A stretch of 34,988 bases of DNA from Buttiauxella izardii (lineage in GTDB: Bacteria > Pseudomonadota > Gammaproteobacteria > Enterobacterales > Enterobacteriaceae): assembly GCF_003601925.1 (NCBI RefSeq), contig NZ_QZWH01000050.1, positions 1 through 34,988 of the forward strand, written 5' to 3'. Within the stretch, counting starts at the first letter, position 1. Each line of letters starts with the position of its first letter. A model generated the notes under the pieces. It worked only from the letters and a program-made list of their open reading frames with translations. It did no database searches and was not told where the DNA came from. Below, in pieces: positions 10,010 through 19,893 of this stretch. Both the position numbers and the translations under genes were made by a program.

Positions 10010-11515
10010 TTACTCGTTGATGCGTGGGTGCTGGTGCACCAGGTTGGTACGCTTCGCCTGTAATTCTTCAATTTCACGGTCGATATCTTCGATTTTCTGC
10101 TCGATGTTATCGTGGTGTTCCTGAACGATTTCTCGCGCTTCGGCAATGTCAGACGCCGCAGGCGTAGCGCCTTTCAGCGGTTTATTCGCCGTCTCTTTCA
10201 TGGTCAGGCCGGTAATCAGACCGATTGCCGCCACCACCATCAGATAATACGCTGGCATCATCAGGTTTTCGGTGGATTCCACCAACCATGCTGCTACGGT
10301 TGGCGTCACACCGGCGACCAGCACCGAAATATTAAAAGCACTCGCCAGCGCGCTATAACGAATATGCGTCGGGAACATCGCAGGCAGCGTGGACGCCATC
10401 ACCCCGGTGAAGGAGTTCAGGATCACAGCCAGAATCAGCAGCCCGGCAAAAATCAGCCCCAGCACATTACTGTTGATCAGGATGAACGCCGGAATCGCCA
10501 GCAGCAGTAACGCGATGCTACCGCCGAGAATAAACGGACGGCGGCCATAACGGTCACTCAACAAGCCAATCACCGGCTGCACAAACAGCATCCCAATCAT
10601 GATGGCGATAATGATCAGCACGCCATGTTCTTCGGAATAATGCAGGTTGTGCGACAGGTAGCTCGGCATATATGTGAGCAACATGTAGTAGGTGACGTTG
10701 GTCGAAATCACGATACCGACACAGGTCAACAGGCTGCGCCAGTGTTTGGTCGCGATCTCTTTAAAGGAGACTTTTGGCCCATCGGCCAGGCCTTCTTTAT
10801 CGCCCTGCTCGAGCTTATCAATGTGCTGCTGGAACGCCGGAGTTTCTTCCAGCGCATGACGCAGATACAAGCCTATAATCCCTAATGGTAACGCCAGGAA
10901 GAACGGCAAACGCCAGCCCCATTCGAGGAAGTTAGCCTCACCAACAATCGCGGTAATCAACACAACCACGCCCGCGCCGCAGACAAAACCGGCAATCGAA
11001 CCGAAGTCCAACCAACTGCCCATAAAGCCGCGTTTACGGTCTGGCGAGTATTCCGCAACGAAGATGGAAGCCCCGGTATATTCACCACCCACTGAGAACC
11101 CTTGCGCCATTTTCGCAAGTAACAACAGGATTGGCGCCCAGATACCGATAGTCGCGTACGACGGAATCAGGCCAATACAGAAGGTACTCAATGACATAAT
11201 GATGATGGTGATAGACAGGATCTTCTGACGCCCATACTTATCGCCGAGCATGCCGAAGAACAGGCCACCTAACGGGCGAATCAGGAAGGGAACTGAGAAG
11301 GTACCGAGCGCGGCAATCATCTGCACGCTTGGGCTGGCATCCGGGAAGAAAACCTTACCGAGGGCGTAGGCAACAAAGCCGTATACGCCGAAATCAAACC
11401 ATTCCATCGCATTGCCAAGCGATGCGGCGGTAATCGCCTTTTTCAGACGACTATCGTCAATGATGGTGACGTCACTGACCTTAATAGGTCTGACTTTCTT
11501 TTTCCTTTTTAACAT
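10010..11515 (-). CDS. proP: Osmosensing proline/glycine betaine:H+ symporter ProP
   Basis: MFS transporter of the metabolite:H+ symporter family, 501 residues against 500 in E. coli, and nearly collinear with it. It takes up proline, glycine betaine and ectoine on hyperosmotic stress. It shows twelve TM segments, the MFS loop motif GDKYGRQK after TM2, and the diagnostic GNAMEWFDFGVYGFVAYALGK. The C-terminal region from about residue 455 (AREIVQEHHDNIEQKIEDID) is the antiparallel coiled coil that sets the activation osmolality. It is divergent from aer. In E. coli proP lies elsewhere on the chromosome, so this may be the sole copy relocated or a second copy. Confidence 0.95.
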   Translation of the reverse strand: MLKRKKKVRPIKVSDVTIIDDSRLKKAITAASLGNAMEWFDFGVYGFVAYALGKVFFPDASPSVQMIAALGTFSVPFLIRPLGGLFFGMLGDKYGRQKILSITIIIMSLSTFCIGLIPSYATIGIWAPILLLLAKMAQGFSVGGEYTGASIFVAEYSPDRKRGFMGSWLDFGSIAGFVCGAGVVVLITAIVGEANFLEWGWRLPFFLALPLGIIGLYLRHALEETPAFQQHIDKLEQGDKEGLADGPKVSFKEIATKHWRSLLTCVGIVISTNVTYYMLLTYMPSYLSHNLHYSEEHGVLIIIAIMIGMLFVQPVIGLLSDRYGRRPFILGGSIALLLLAIPAFILINSNVLGLIFAGLLILAVILNSFTGVMASTLPAMFPTHIRYSALASAFNISVLVAGVTPTVAAWLVESTENLMMPAYYLMVVAAIGLITGLTMKETANKPLKGATPAASDIAEAREIVQEHHDNIEQKIEDIDREIEELQAKRTNLVHQHPRINE

Positions 11516-11729
11516 TATTATCCTCTTTTTCCTTACGGGGCTAAAACGTCCCCATACTAAGTGTAGTGTGCCGATTGCAAATTGAAGGTCAAAACTCCAG
11601 CACTTAGCGTCACTATGACATTTTCATTAATAACTTCATGAAATTAATAGGAAATGTGCTCCCCATCCAAAATCATTATAAAAAATATGGCTTAGTTAAA
11701 AAAGTGTGATCGCCGTCAAGTTTACCCGC
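11516..11729. other. proP promoter region (proP-aer intergenic)
   Basis: AT-rich proP side of the 293-bp divergent region. On the minus strand CGGCACACTACACTTAG resembles the extended -10 of the stationary-phase proP P2 promoter of E. coli, and the SD is AAAGAGGATAATA before the ATG. CRP or Fis sites cannot be assigned with confidence by eye. Confidence 0.35.
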
Positions 11730-11756
11730 TAAAGGAAATTTTTGCAGCGCCGAAAT
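11730..11756 (+). promoter_or_regulatory. Sigma-28 (FliA) promoter of aer
   Basis: TAAAGGAA, 11 bases, then GCCGAAAT. This matches the flagellar class III consensus TAAAGTTT-N11-GCCGATAA with the right spacing, the TAAAG core and the GCCGA core. It ends 52 bp before the aer ATG. FliA control of aer is established in E. coli and implies a flagellated host. Confidence 0.65.
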
Positions 11757-11808
11757 AACAATGCCACCAAAAATATTAACAATTGGATAACCTGCCAAGG
11801 GAGTTGCT

Positions 11809-13329
11809 ATGACTGCGCGCACGGCTGCAACACAGCATGAATACCTGCTTGATGACGACACGACATTGATGTCGACTACCGATTTGAACAGCATCATCAC
11901 CCACGCCAACGATGCGTTCGTGGAAGTGAGCGGTTACCCGCTTCACGAACTCACGGGTCAGCCGCACAATTTGGTGCGCCACCCTGATATGCCCAAAGCT
12001 GCTTTTGCGGATATGTGGTTCACGCTGAAAAAGGGCGAGCCGTGGACCGGTATTGTCAAAAACCGACGCAAGAATGGTGATTATTATTGGGTGCGTGCCA
12101 ACGTTGTTCCGGTGGTGCGCAACGGGAAAACAACCGGATACATGTCGATTCGCACCAAAGCGAAGCCCGAAGAAATTGCCGCCGCCGAGCCGCTCTACAA
12201 GGCGCTGAGAGAAGGGCGTTGCAAGCGACGTCTGTTTAAGGGGCTGGTGGTCGGTAAAAGCGGGCTGGGGAAAATCCCTGCGATGCCGTTACGCTGGCGC
12301 ATTCGCTTAATAATAAGCAGCGTTTTTTTGCTGATGATGGCCGCTTCTTTATCGTTAGGCTTGGGGGCGCTGCCGGTGCTGATTAGCGCGCTGGCGAGTG
12401 TGGTGGCTTGCTTGCTCCTTGAATGGCAAATTGCGCACCCGCTGGAAAATGTCGCTCGCCAGGCGCTGGAAGTGGCGACTGGAAACCAGCAAAGCGTGCA
12501 GCACCTGGCGCGAACCGATGAAATCGGTATCACGTTACGCGCCATCGGCCAGCTTGGATTGATGTGCCGCTGGCTGATTCATGATGTCAGCCATCAGGTT
12601 GAAAACGTGCGCAGCGGCAGTGAAACGCTGGCGCAGGGCAATGTGGAATTAAACGAACGCACGCGCCAATCCGTGGTGAATGTGCAGCAAACTGTCACCA
12701 CCATGAGCCAGATGGCGGTATCTGTGCAGACCAACTCAGAAACAGCCGCCGCCGCAGATAAACTGTCGAGTTCTGCGAGCCAGGCCGCAGCCCACGGCGG
12801 AAAGGCGATGGAAACCGTGGTCACGACGATGGACGATATCGCCGACAGCACGCAGCGTATCGGCTCCATTACCAGCCTAATCAACGACATTGCCTTCCAG
12901 ACCAATATCCTGGCACTTAACGCGGCGGTAGAGGCGGCACGCGCCGGAGAACAAGGCAAAGGTTTCGCCGTGGTTGCCGGTGAAGTGCGTAACCTGGCGC
13001 AACGCAGTGCCACGGCGGCAAACGATATCCGCAAACTGATTGATGCCAGCGCCAGTAAAGTGCAGTCCGGCACCGTTCAGGTTCATGCTGCCGGGCGCAC
13101 CATGAATGACATCGTTGAGCAGGTGCGAAACGTTACGCAGCTGCTGGGGCAAATTAGCCAGGCCACTTCCGAGCAGGCGGAAGGGCTTTCTGATTTAACG
13201 CGCGCGGTCGCAGAACTGGACGCTATCACGCAGAAAAATGCGGCGCTGGTGGAAGAAAGTGCAGAAGTCTCTGCGATGGTGAAGCACCGGGCGACGCGTC
13301 TCGAAGATGCAGTGACGGTTTTGCATTAG
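11809..13329 (+). CDS. aer: Aerotaxis receptor Aer
   Basis: Redox/energy-taxis transducer, 506 residues, the same length as E. coli Aer. The N-terminal PAS domain (about 20-120) binds FAD and has DLNSIITHANDAFVEVSGY and GIVKNRRKNGDYYWVRANVV. A hydrophobic anchor lies at about 165-205, followed by a HAMP-like proximal segment and the MCP signalling domain. The signalling domain contains the highly conserved tip FQTNILALNAAVEAARAGE and GKGFAVVAGEVR, where CheA and CheW dock. The C-terminus lacks an NWETF pentapeptide, as in E. coli Aer. SD AAGGGAG stands five bases before the ATG. The gene is followed by a terminator, so it is monocistronic. Confidence 0.96.
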   Translation: MTARTAATQHEYLLDDDTTLMSTTDLNSIITHANDAFVEVSGYPLHELTGQPHNLVRHPDMPKAAFADMWFTLKKGEPWTGIVKNRRKNGDYYWVRANVVPVVRNGKTTGYMSIRTKAKPEEIAAAEPLYKALREGRCKRRLFKGLVVGKSGLGKIPAMPLRWRIRLIISSVFLLMMAASLSLGLGALPVLISALASVVACLLLEWQIAHPLENVARQALEVATGNQQSVQHLARTDEIGITLRAIGQLGLMCRWLIHDVSHQVENVRSGSETLAQGNVELNERTRQSVVNVQQTVTTMSQMAVSVQTNSETAAAADKLSSSASQAAAHGGKAMETVVTTMDDIADSTQRIGSITSLINDIAFQTNILALNAAVEAARAGEQGKGFAVVAGEVRNLAQRSATAANDIRKLIDASASKVQSGTVQVHAAGRTMNDIVEQVRNVTQLLGQISQATSEQAEGLSDLTRAVAELDAITQKNAALVEESAEVSAMVKHRATRLEDAVTVLH

Positions 13330-13344
13330 AGGTAAAAAACCGAT

Positions 13345-13379
13345 AACCGCACGTTTTTACCCCTGCGGCGGTTTTTTTT
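13345..13379 (+). terminator. Rho-independent terminator of aer
   Basis: AACCGC (13345-13350) pairs with GCGGTT (13368-13373), directly followed by a run of eight T. It lies 16 bp after the aer stop. Confidence 0.75.
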
Positions 13380-13435
13380 AGCTAGTCTGGGACAGATTGA
13401 CCGTTCATTCATGACCCAAATCTATGGAGAGAATT

Positions 13436-14467
13436 ATGACGCAGTCGTCCCAAACTAACCGCCGCTTTGTACTGGCGCAACGCCCGCAGGGCATGCCGAC
13501 GAATCAAGATATCCGTCTCGAAGAAGCGCCAGTCCCGCAACCCGCAGCAGGCGAATTGCTGCTGCGCACGCTCTATTTATCCCTCGACCCGTATATGCGC
13601 GGGCGCATGGACGATGTGGAATCGTATACGCCGCCGCTCGCCATCGGCGATGTGCTCGGTGCCGGTACTGTTTGCCGGGTCGAAAAGTCCGAACATGCGG
13701 ATTATAAAGCGGGCGACCTGGTGCTGGCGTATACCGGCTGGCAGGATTTTGCGTTGTCCAATGGCGAGGGTTTACAGAAACTTGACCCGAATATGCAACA
13801 TCCTTCGTATGCGCTCGGGTTGCTCGGCATGCCTGGTTTTACCGGCTATATGGGCCTGACCGATATCGGTAATCCGCAAGCGGGTGAAACCGTGGTCGTA
13901 GCCGCAGCCAGCGGTGCGGTTGGTTCGGTTGTCGGGCAAGTGGCGAAACTGCGCGGAGCCAAAGTGGTGGGGATCGCAGGCGGTGCGGATAAATGCCGTT
14001 ACGTCACTGAAACGCTGAAATTCGACGCCTGTATTGATCACAAGGCACCGGATTTCGCAGAACAACTGAAAAAGGCCTGCGACAAAGGCATTGATGTTTA
14101 TTTTGAAAACGTCGGCGGTGCGGTGTTTGATGCGGTTCTGCCGTTGCTCAACACCAAAGCGCGAGTTCCGGTGTGCGGCGTCATCAGCCAGTACAACGGC
14201 GCGAATAGCGCGTTTGAGCAGGATCGTTTGCCGCTGTTAATGGGCACCATCCTGAAAAAACGCCTGCGCGTTCAGGGCTTTATTATCTCCCAGGATTATA
14301 ACGACCATTATCCTGAATTCTTTAAGCAGATGAGCCAATGGCTGGCGGAAGGCAAAATCCAGTTCCGTGAGGATATTGTTGATGGCCTTGAGAATAGCGT
14401 TGAAGCATTCCAGGGTTTATTGAGCGGCAAGAATTTTGGCAAAGTGATTGTGAAAGTGGCTGAATAA
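13436..14467 (+). CDS. curA: NADP-dependent oxidoreductase, CurA/YncB-like
   Basis: Medium-chain (MDR) zinc-independent reductase of 343 residues; E. coli CurA has 345. CurA reduces curcumin and related alpha,beta-unsaturated carbonyls with NADPH. Diagnostic stretches are LYLSLDPYMRGRM, LGMPGFTGYMGL, the Rossmann motif AAASGAVGSVVGQVAKLRG at about 155-173 and DVYFENVGGAVFDAVLPLLN. I place the start at the ATG of MTQSSQ because GGAGAG lies 5-10 bases upstream; the ATG at 13424 is upstream of that SD. It is similar enough to share the name but could be a paralogue within the same MDR subfamily. Confidence 0.85.
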   Translation: MTQSSQTNRRFVLAQRPQGMPTNQDIRLEEAPVPQPAAGELLLRTLYLSLDPYMRGRMDDVESYTPPLAIGDVLGAGTVCRVEKSEHADYKAGDLVLAYTGWQDFALSNGEGLQKLDPNMQHPSYALGLLGMPGFTGYMGLTDIGNPQAGETVVVAAASGAVGSVVGQVAKLRGAKVVGIAGGADKCRYVTETLKFDACIDHKAPDFAEQLKKACDKGIDVYFENVGGAVFDAVLPLLNTKARVPVCGVISQYNGANSAFEQDRLPLLMGTILKKRLRVQGFIISQDYNDHYPEFFKQMSQWLAEGKIQFREDIVDGLENSVEAFQGLLSGKNFGKVIVKVAE

Positions 14468-14472
14468 AACTC

Positions 14473-14534
14473 GTCGGATGACGCTGCGCTTATCCAAACT
14501 TCGGAAAGCCATGGTAGTCATCCGACAATTTTTT
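14473..14534. terminator. REP-derived hairpin terminator between curA and ascG
   Basis: GTCGGATGAC (14473-14482) pairs with GTCATCCGAC (14517-14526) around a 34-nt loop and is followed by AATTTTTT, giving a terminator for curA. The arms belong to the same REP family as the cluster at 23538-23671. The T-run overlaps the stop codon of the convergent ascG. Confidence 0.7.
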
Positions 14535-15549
14535 ACTTTATATATGGCCCATCTATTACCGAATTTCTGACTAATAAATCCGAGGTAAATATATTCTCTT
14601 TGGATAAATACCCGCCGTCTAACATCGAAATTAAACGGGTGATCACTTCGCTGATCATTTCGCTAACCGGATCTTTAACGCTCGATAATGCCGGAGAAAG
14701 ATAAGGGGCGGTTGGAATATTATCGAAGCCGATAATGGATATTTCACCCGGAACCGAAATACCCATTTCGTTTAATTTTTTCATTGCACCGACTGCCATT
14801 TCATCATTACTGGCGACAATCGCACTGACCTTTTGTTGGCGCGAAAGCAACGTTTCTACTGCTGCCACGCCGCTGGCTGGTGTCCATTTCCCTTGCACAA
14901 TCAGGCTTTCATTCACGCTGATATTGTATTGATTTAACGCTTCTTTATAGCCGGATAAACGATCAATGGCGGTGGGGGAATCCATCGAACCGGTAATAAA
15001 CGCAATCTCACGATGACCGCGCTCGATGAGATGTTTTGTCGCAAGGAAGCTGGAACCTTTGTGATCACAACAAATACAGTGGCTTTGGTGTTTTCTTAAT
15101 TTTCGGTTCACCACCATAATAGGCTGTTTGTGTTGATCGATAATGTCGTCCATTTCATCAATGGATAAAAAACGCGGATAAATAATGACCGCATCACAGC
15201 GTAAATCGAGCAGAAATTGAATCGCTTCCCGTTCTTCTTGTGCGCTGTGTTTACCGTCCACCAGAATTAGCTGGCGACCGTTGTCTTCTAATTTCTTCGC
15301 CGCCTGAGACAATATTTCGCTGAAATAGCTGCCGTGATAAAGCGTGTTAGTCACCACCAGACCAATACATTCTGATTTATTGGTTGCCAGATTTCGCGCC
15401 AGCAAATTGGGCCGGTATCCCGCCTCTTCAATGGCTTTATAGACCTGCTCTTTGGTGGCTTCGCTCACGTATCCCTTGCCGGATAATACGCGTGAAACGG
15501 TGGCTTTTGAGACACCGGCTTTTTTTGCCACTTCTAGCATTGTCGACAT
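14533..15549 (-). CDS. ascG: LacI-family repressor AscG
   Basis: LacI/GalR repressor of 338 residues (E. coli AscG 336). The N-terminal helix-turn-helix MLEVAKKAGVSKATVSRVLSGKGYV, the hinge helix YRPNLLARNLA and the periplasmic-binding-like effector domain (LVVTNTLYHGSYFSEIL, GSMDSPTAIDRLSGYKEAL, WTPASG, SNDEMAVGAM, IIGFDNIPTAPY) follow AscG closely. It is divergent from ascF-ascB, with palindromic AACCGGTT-type operators between. It represses the beta-glucoside genes until an inducing aryl-beta-glucoside or its phosphate is present; the exact inducer is not readable from sequence. Confidence 0.92.
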   Translation of the reverse strand: MSTMLEVAKKAGVSKATVSRVLSGKGYVSEATKEQVYKAIEEAGYRPNLLARNLATNKSECIGLVVTNTLYHGSYFSEILSQAAKKLEDNGRQLILVDGKHSAQEEREAIQFLLDLRCDAVIIYPRFLSIDEMDDIIDQHKQPIMVVNRKLRKHQSHCICCDHKGSSFLATKHLIERGHREIAFITGSMDSPTAIDRLSGYKEALNQYNISVNESLIVQGKWTPASGVAAVETLLSRQQKVSAIVASNDEMAVGAMKKLNEMGISVPGEISIIGFDNIPTAPYLSPALSSVKDPVSEMISEVITRLISMLDGGYLSKENIFTSDLLVRNSVIDGPYIK

Positions 15550-15649
15550 GAAAACTTCCTGGCTTTTTTGAATGCGCCCATTTTACACATTCCGCCGCGA
15601 CAAAATACTGCTCTGAAAGCGGTGCTGATGACGTGCATAGGCTGTTTAT

Positions 15650-15665
15650 GGCGATCGTCATCACA
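15650..15665. promoter_or_regulatory. Possible CRP site upstream of ascF
   Basis: GGCGA-TCGTCA-TCACA fits the CRP consensus TGTGA-N6-TCACA in 8 of 10 core bases. It lies about 65 bp upstream of the first AscG-like operator. Catabolite control of a PTS sugar operon would be expected. Confidence 0.4.
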
Positions 15666-15725
15666 AAATTAATATTCCATAAAATTAGTGTTTGATCTGT
15701 TCGTTTTGCCTGGTCAATCTAATGT

Positions 15726-15738
15726 GGAACCGGTTACC
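15726..15738. promoter_or_regulatory. AscG-type operator O1
   Basis: GGAACCGGTTACC with a central AACCGGTT palindrome (15728-15735), the CG-centred core typical of LacI/GalR-family operators, in the ascG-ascF intergenic region. Confidence 0.65.
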
Positions 15739-15771
15739 TATTTCTCAGAACCCTACAAGTTAGTGTGATGC

Positions 15772-15779
15772 TACCGGTA
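15772..15779. promoter_or_regulatory. AscG-type operator O2
   Basis: TACCGGTA palindrome 44 bp downstream of O1 (centre to centre, four helical turns) and 48 bp upstream of the ascF start. Weaker than O1. The spacing would allow paired binding. Confidence 0.45.
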
Positions 15780-15826
15780 AAAACATTCACAACCGCATGA
15801 ATTTAAATAAGAAAGAGTGGTAGCTC

Positions 15827-17290
15827 ATGGCTAAGAATTACGCAGCAGTCTCTCAGTCGATAATCGACGCAATAGGTGGCGCAGGAAACGTGGGCGCAGT
15901 GACACACTGCATGACGCGTTTGCGGTTTGTATTAAACGACGACAGCATCGTGGACACCGCGAAACTGAAAGCGATCAATGGCGTATTGGGTGTGGTGCGC
16001 AGCGAAAACCAGTGCCAGGTGATCATCGGGAATACCGTTTCTCAGGCTTATGCCGAAGTGCTGAAACTGCTGCCAGAAGGCATGCAACCAGCGGTTCCGG
16101 CGAACGGCAAAAATAAAATCACCCTGAAACGCATCGGTGCCGGGATTCTGGACGCACTGATTGGCACCATGTCGCCGTTGATTCCGGCGATTATCGGCGG
16201 TTCGATGGTAAAACTGCTGGCCATGATTCTGGATATGACCGGCGTATTCGGCAAAGGCTCGTCCACGCTCATCATTCTAAACGTGATTGGCGACGGCGCA
16301 TTCTTCTTCCTGCCAATCATGGTTGCGGCCTCTGCCGCGATAAAATTCAAAACTAATATGTCGCTGGCGATTGCCATTGCTGGCGTGCTGGTTCACCCGA
16401 ACTTTGTTGACCTGATGGCGAAAGCCGCTCAGGGCCAACACGTTGAATTTATGGGCATGACAGTCACGGCGGTGAAATACACCTACACCGTGATTCCTGC
16501 GTTGTGCATGACCTGGATTCTGTCGTACATCGAGCGTTGGGTTGACCGTATCACGCCTGCGGTGACCAAAAACTTCCTCAAGCCGATGCTGATTGTGCTG
16601 ATCTCCGCACCGATTGCCATCATGCTGATTGGCCCGCTGGGCATCTGGATTGGTACCGGGATTTCTTCCCTGGTTTATACCATTCACCACTATTTAGGCT
16701 GGTTATCAGTGGCGATTATGGGCGCGCTGTGGCCGCTGTTGGTGATGACCGGCATGCACCGTGTATTCACCCCGTCTATTATTCAAACCATTGCCGAAAC
16801 GGGCAAAGAAGGCATGGTGATGCCGTCTGAAATTGGCGCTAACTTGTCGCTGGGTGGTTCATCTTTGGCGGTTGCCTGGAAAACCAAAAACCCTGAACTG
16901 CGCCAGACGGCGTTGGCTGCGGCGGCATCTGCGATTGTGGCAGGCATTTCCGAACCGGCGCTTTATGGTGTTGCGGTGCGCCTGAAGCGCCCATTAATTG
17001 CGGCATTAATCAGTGGCTTTGTTTGCGGCGCGGTTGCCGGAATCGGCGGGCTTGCCAGCCATTCCATGGCGTCACCGGGTTTATTTACCAGCGTGCAGTT
17101 CTTTGACCCGGCCAATCCGATGAGCATCGTTTGGGTGTTTGGCGTGATGATTCTGGCCGTGGTGCTCTCTTTCATCCTGACATTGGTGCTGGGCTTCGAA
17201 GATATCCCGGTTGAGCAAAGCGATGAGAAAGAACAAGTCCAGCCAACTGTCGCAGTGGCATCACAACCTGCTGCCGCAAACGCGAATTAA
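15827..17290 (+). CDS. ascF: PTS beta-glucoside EIIBC transporter AscF
   Basis: Inner-membrane PTS permease of 487 residues (E. coli AscF 485) that imports and phosphorylates aryl-beta-glucosides such as arbutin, salicin and cellobiose. The N-terminal EIIB domain carries the phospho-accepting Cys28 in AVTHCMTRLRF. The EIIC domain follows from about residue 100 (GILDALIGTMSPLIPAIIGGSMVKL), with eight to ten helices and the motifs MTGMHRVFTP and AGISEPALYGV. No EIIA domain is attached, so EIIA-Glc (Crr) or another EIIA must supply phosphate. The C-terminal tail is alanine/glutamine rich and low in complexity. ascB follows after 17 bp. Confidence 0.95.
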   Translation: MAKNYAAVSQSIIDAIGGAGNVGAVTHCMTRLRFVLNDDSIVDTAKLKAINGVLGVVRSENQCQVIIGNTVSQAYAEVLKLLPEGMQPAVPANGKNKITLKRIGAGILDALIGTMSPLIPAIIGGSMVKLLAMILDMTGVFGKGSSTLIILNVIGDGAFFFLPIMVAASAAIKFKTNMSLAIAIAGVLVHPNFVDLMAKAAQGQHVEFMGMTVTAVKYTYTVIPALCMTWILSYIERWVDRITPAVTKNFLKPMLIVLISAPIAIMLIGPLGIWIGTGISSLVYTIHHYLGWLSVAIMGALWPLLVMTGMHRVFTPSIIQTIAETGKEGMVMPSEIGANLSLGGSSLAVAWKTKNPELRQTALAAAASAIVAGISEPALYGVAVRLKRPLIAALISGFVCGAVAGIGGLASHSMASPGLFTSVQFFDPANPMSIVWVFGVMILAVVLSFILTLVLGFEDIPVEQSDEKEQVQPTVAVASQPAAANAN

Positions 17291-17295
17291 TTTAG

Positions 17296-18738
<1,443 letters not shown>

Positions 18739-18750
18739 TTGGCGAATGAT

Positions 18751-18778
18751 TGCGGCCAGGTTTTAGCATCTGGCCGCA
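18751..18778. terminator. Hairpin between convergent ascB and the LysR gene
   Basis: TGCGGCCAG-N10-CTGGCCGCA, a perfect 9-bp GC-rich stem centred between the two stop codons. Only a weak T-run (TATTTT) follows on the plus strand, so termination may be moderate or bidirectional. Confidence 0.6.
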
Positions 18779-18787
18779 TGACTATTT

Positions 18788-19723
18788 TCACACCCGCACC
18801 ACCATTTCCAACGCATCGCTATCTTGCAACCAGTCACGCGTGTTTATTCGCAGCATCTCCATAAAGGTATTTCCAGCCGTGGAAAGACGGGCAATATTCG
18901 GGCACAAAATGCCGATACTGCTGGCTGGTAACACTTCGCGCAGCACCAGCGGGCGCAGGTTCGGGCTGTAACCAGGGAAACGCAGACGCACCGACGTCCA
19001 CATACTGATCGCCTCGGTTTGCTCCATCATGCGCGCCATTATCCACGGCGATGAACAGTGAATAATGTTTTGCGGCAGCGGCAGGTTATAGCGGCGGAAC
19101 ACTTGCCCGAGAATCGAATGTTCACCCGGTTCGTCCCAGTCCAGCCACGGGTAATCCATCAAGTTTTTCAGTGACGTCGTGTGCGTGACGGGATGCTGGT
19201 TCCCGGCAATCACCGTGTTGCTCAGCGCGTATAGCGATTCGTAATACATGCTGTTTTGCGAGGCATTATTGGCGGTGGTGATCACGGCGATATCCAGCCG
19301 TTGGTTTTCCAGCGCATCGTGGATTTGCTGCGGGCGGCCTTCCATCACGATGAGTTTTACGCCGGGATAACGCGCCTGGAACTGAATCAGCGTGTTGGTA
19401 AATGGCCCGTAGGAAGCCGCAGAGGTGAAACCGACGCGCAACTGGCGCATCGCTTTGCCAAGTAGATTGTCGATTTCGTCACGCGCTTCATGCAAAGAAC
19501 GGTCGATATCGCGCGCGTGGCGCAGCAGAACTTGCCCATACTCATTTAACGTTACGCCGCGTGACGAGCGTTGCAGAATCGGCATGCCGATTTCCGCTTC
19601 CATTTCCTGAATGGTTTTAGAAATCGCCGGTTGTGTGAGGTGTAACGCCTTCGCCGCTTTGCCAATGCTGCCTTGCGCAGCAACTTCCAACAAAATATCT
19701 AACTGATTTAGTTTGATTTTCAA
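18788..19723 (-). CDS. LysR-family transcriptional regulator
   Basis: 311-residue LTTR. The N-terminal winged helix-turn-helix is KLNQLDILLEVAAQGSIGKAAKALHLTQPAISKTIQEME (about residues 4-42), followed by a linker helix and the substrate-binding domain (LRVGFTSAASYGPFTNTLI, RLDIAVITT). It resembles the subgroup containing E. coli AbgR and GbpR in the GSIGKAA and TQPAISKTIQEME region. It is divergent from the symporter-amidohydrolase pair, with 170 bp between, and is therefore its probable regulator. The effector is likely the substrate or product of that pathway, which is inference from position. Confidence 0.85.
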   Translation of the reverse strand: MKIKLNQLDILLEVAAQGSIGKAAKALHLTQPAISKTIQEMEAEIGMPILQRSSRGVTLNEYGQVLLRHARDIDRSLHEARDEIDNLLGKAMRQLRVGFTSAASYGPFTNTLIQFQARYPGVKLIVMEGRPQQIHDALENQRLDIAVITTANNASQNSMYYESLYALSNTVIAGNQHPVTHTTSLKNLMDYPWLDWDEPGEHSILGQVFRRYNLPLPQNIIHCSSPWIMARMMEQTEAISMWTSVRLRFPGYSPNLRPLVLREVLPASSIGILCPNIARLSTAGNTFMEMLRINTRDWLQDSDALEMVVRV

Positions 19724-19893
19724 TTTTCCGGCCCGCCTGGATCATCACCGTGGTGCAAAATTTGCTCTCTCACAATACAAATAAGATAACCAAAGGCATA
19801 ACTAATTTTTATGATTGCGATGTTCTTTTTTTATGCAGATAGTTAAATCAACCCCAGTTTGTTTACATCTAAGTAACAAAAAAGGACGTGAGC

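Noticed and set aside
12594-13073. Long antisense open frame (159 codons) within aer
   Set aside because: It lies opposite the conserved MCP domain, has no SD and reads as a serine/alanine-rich shadow.
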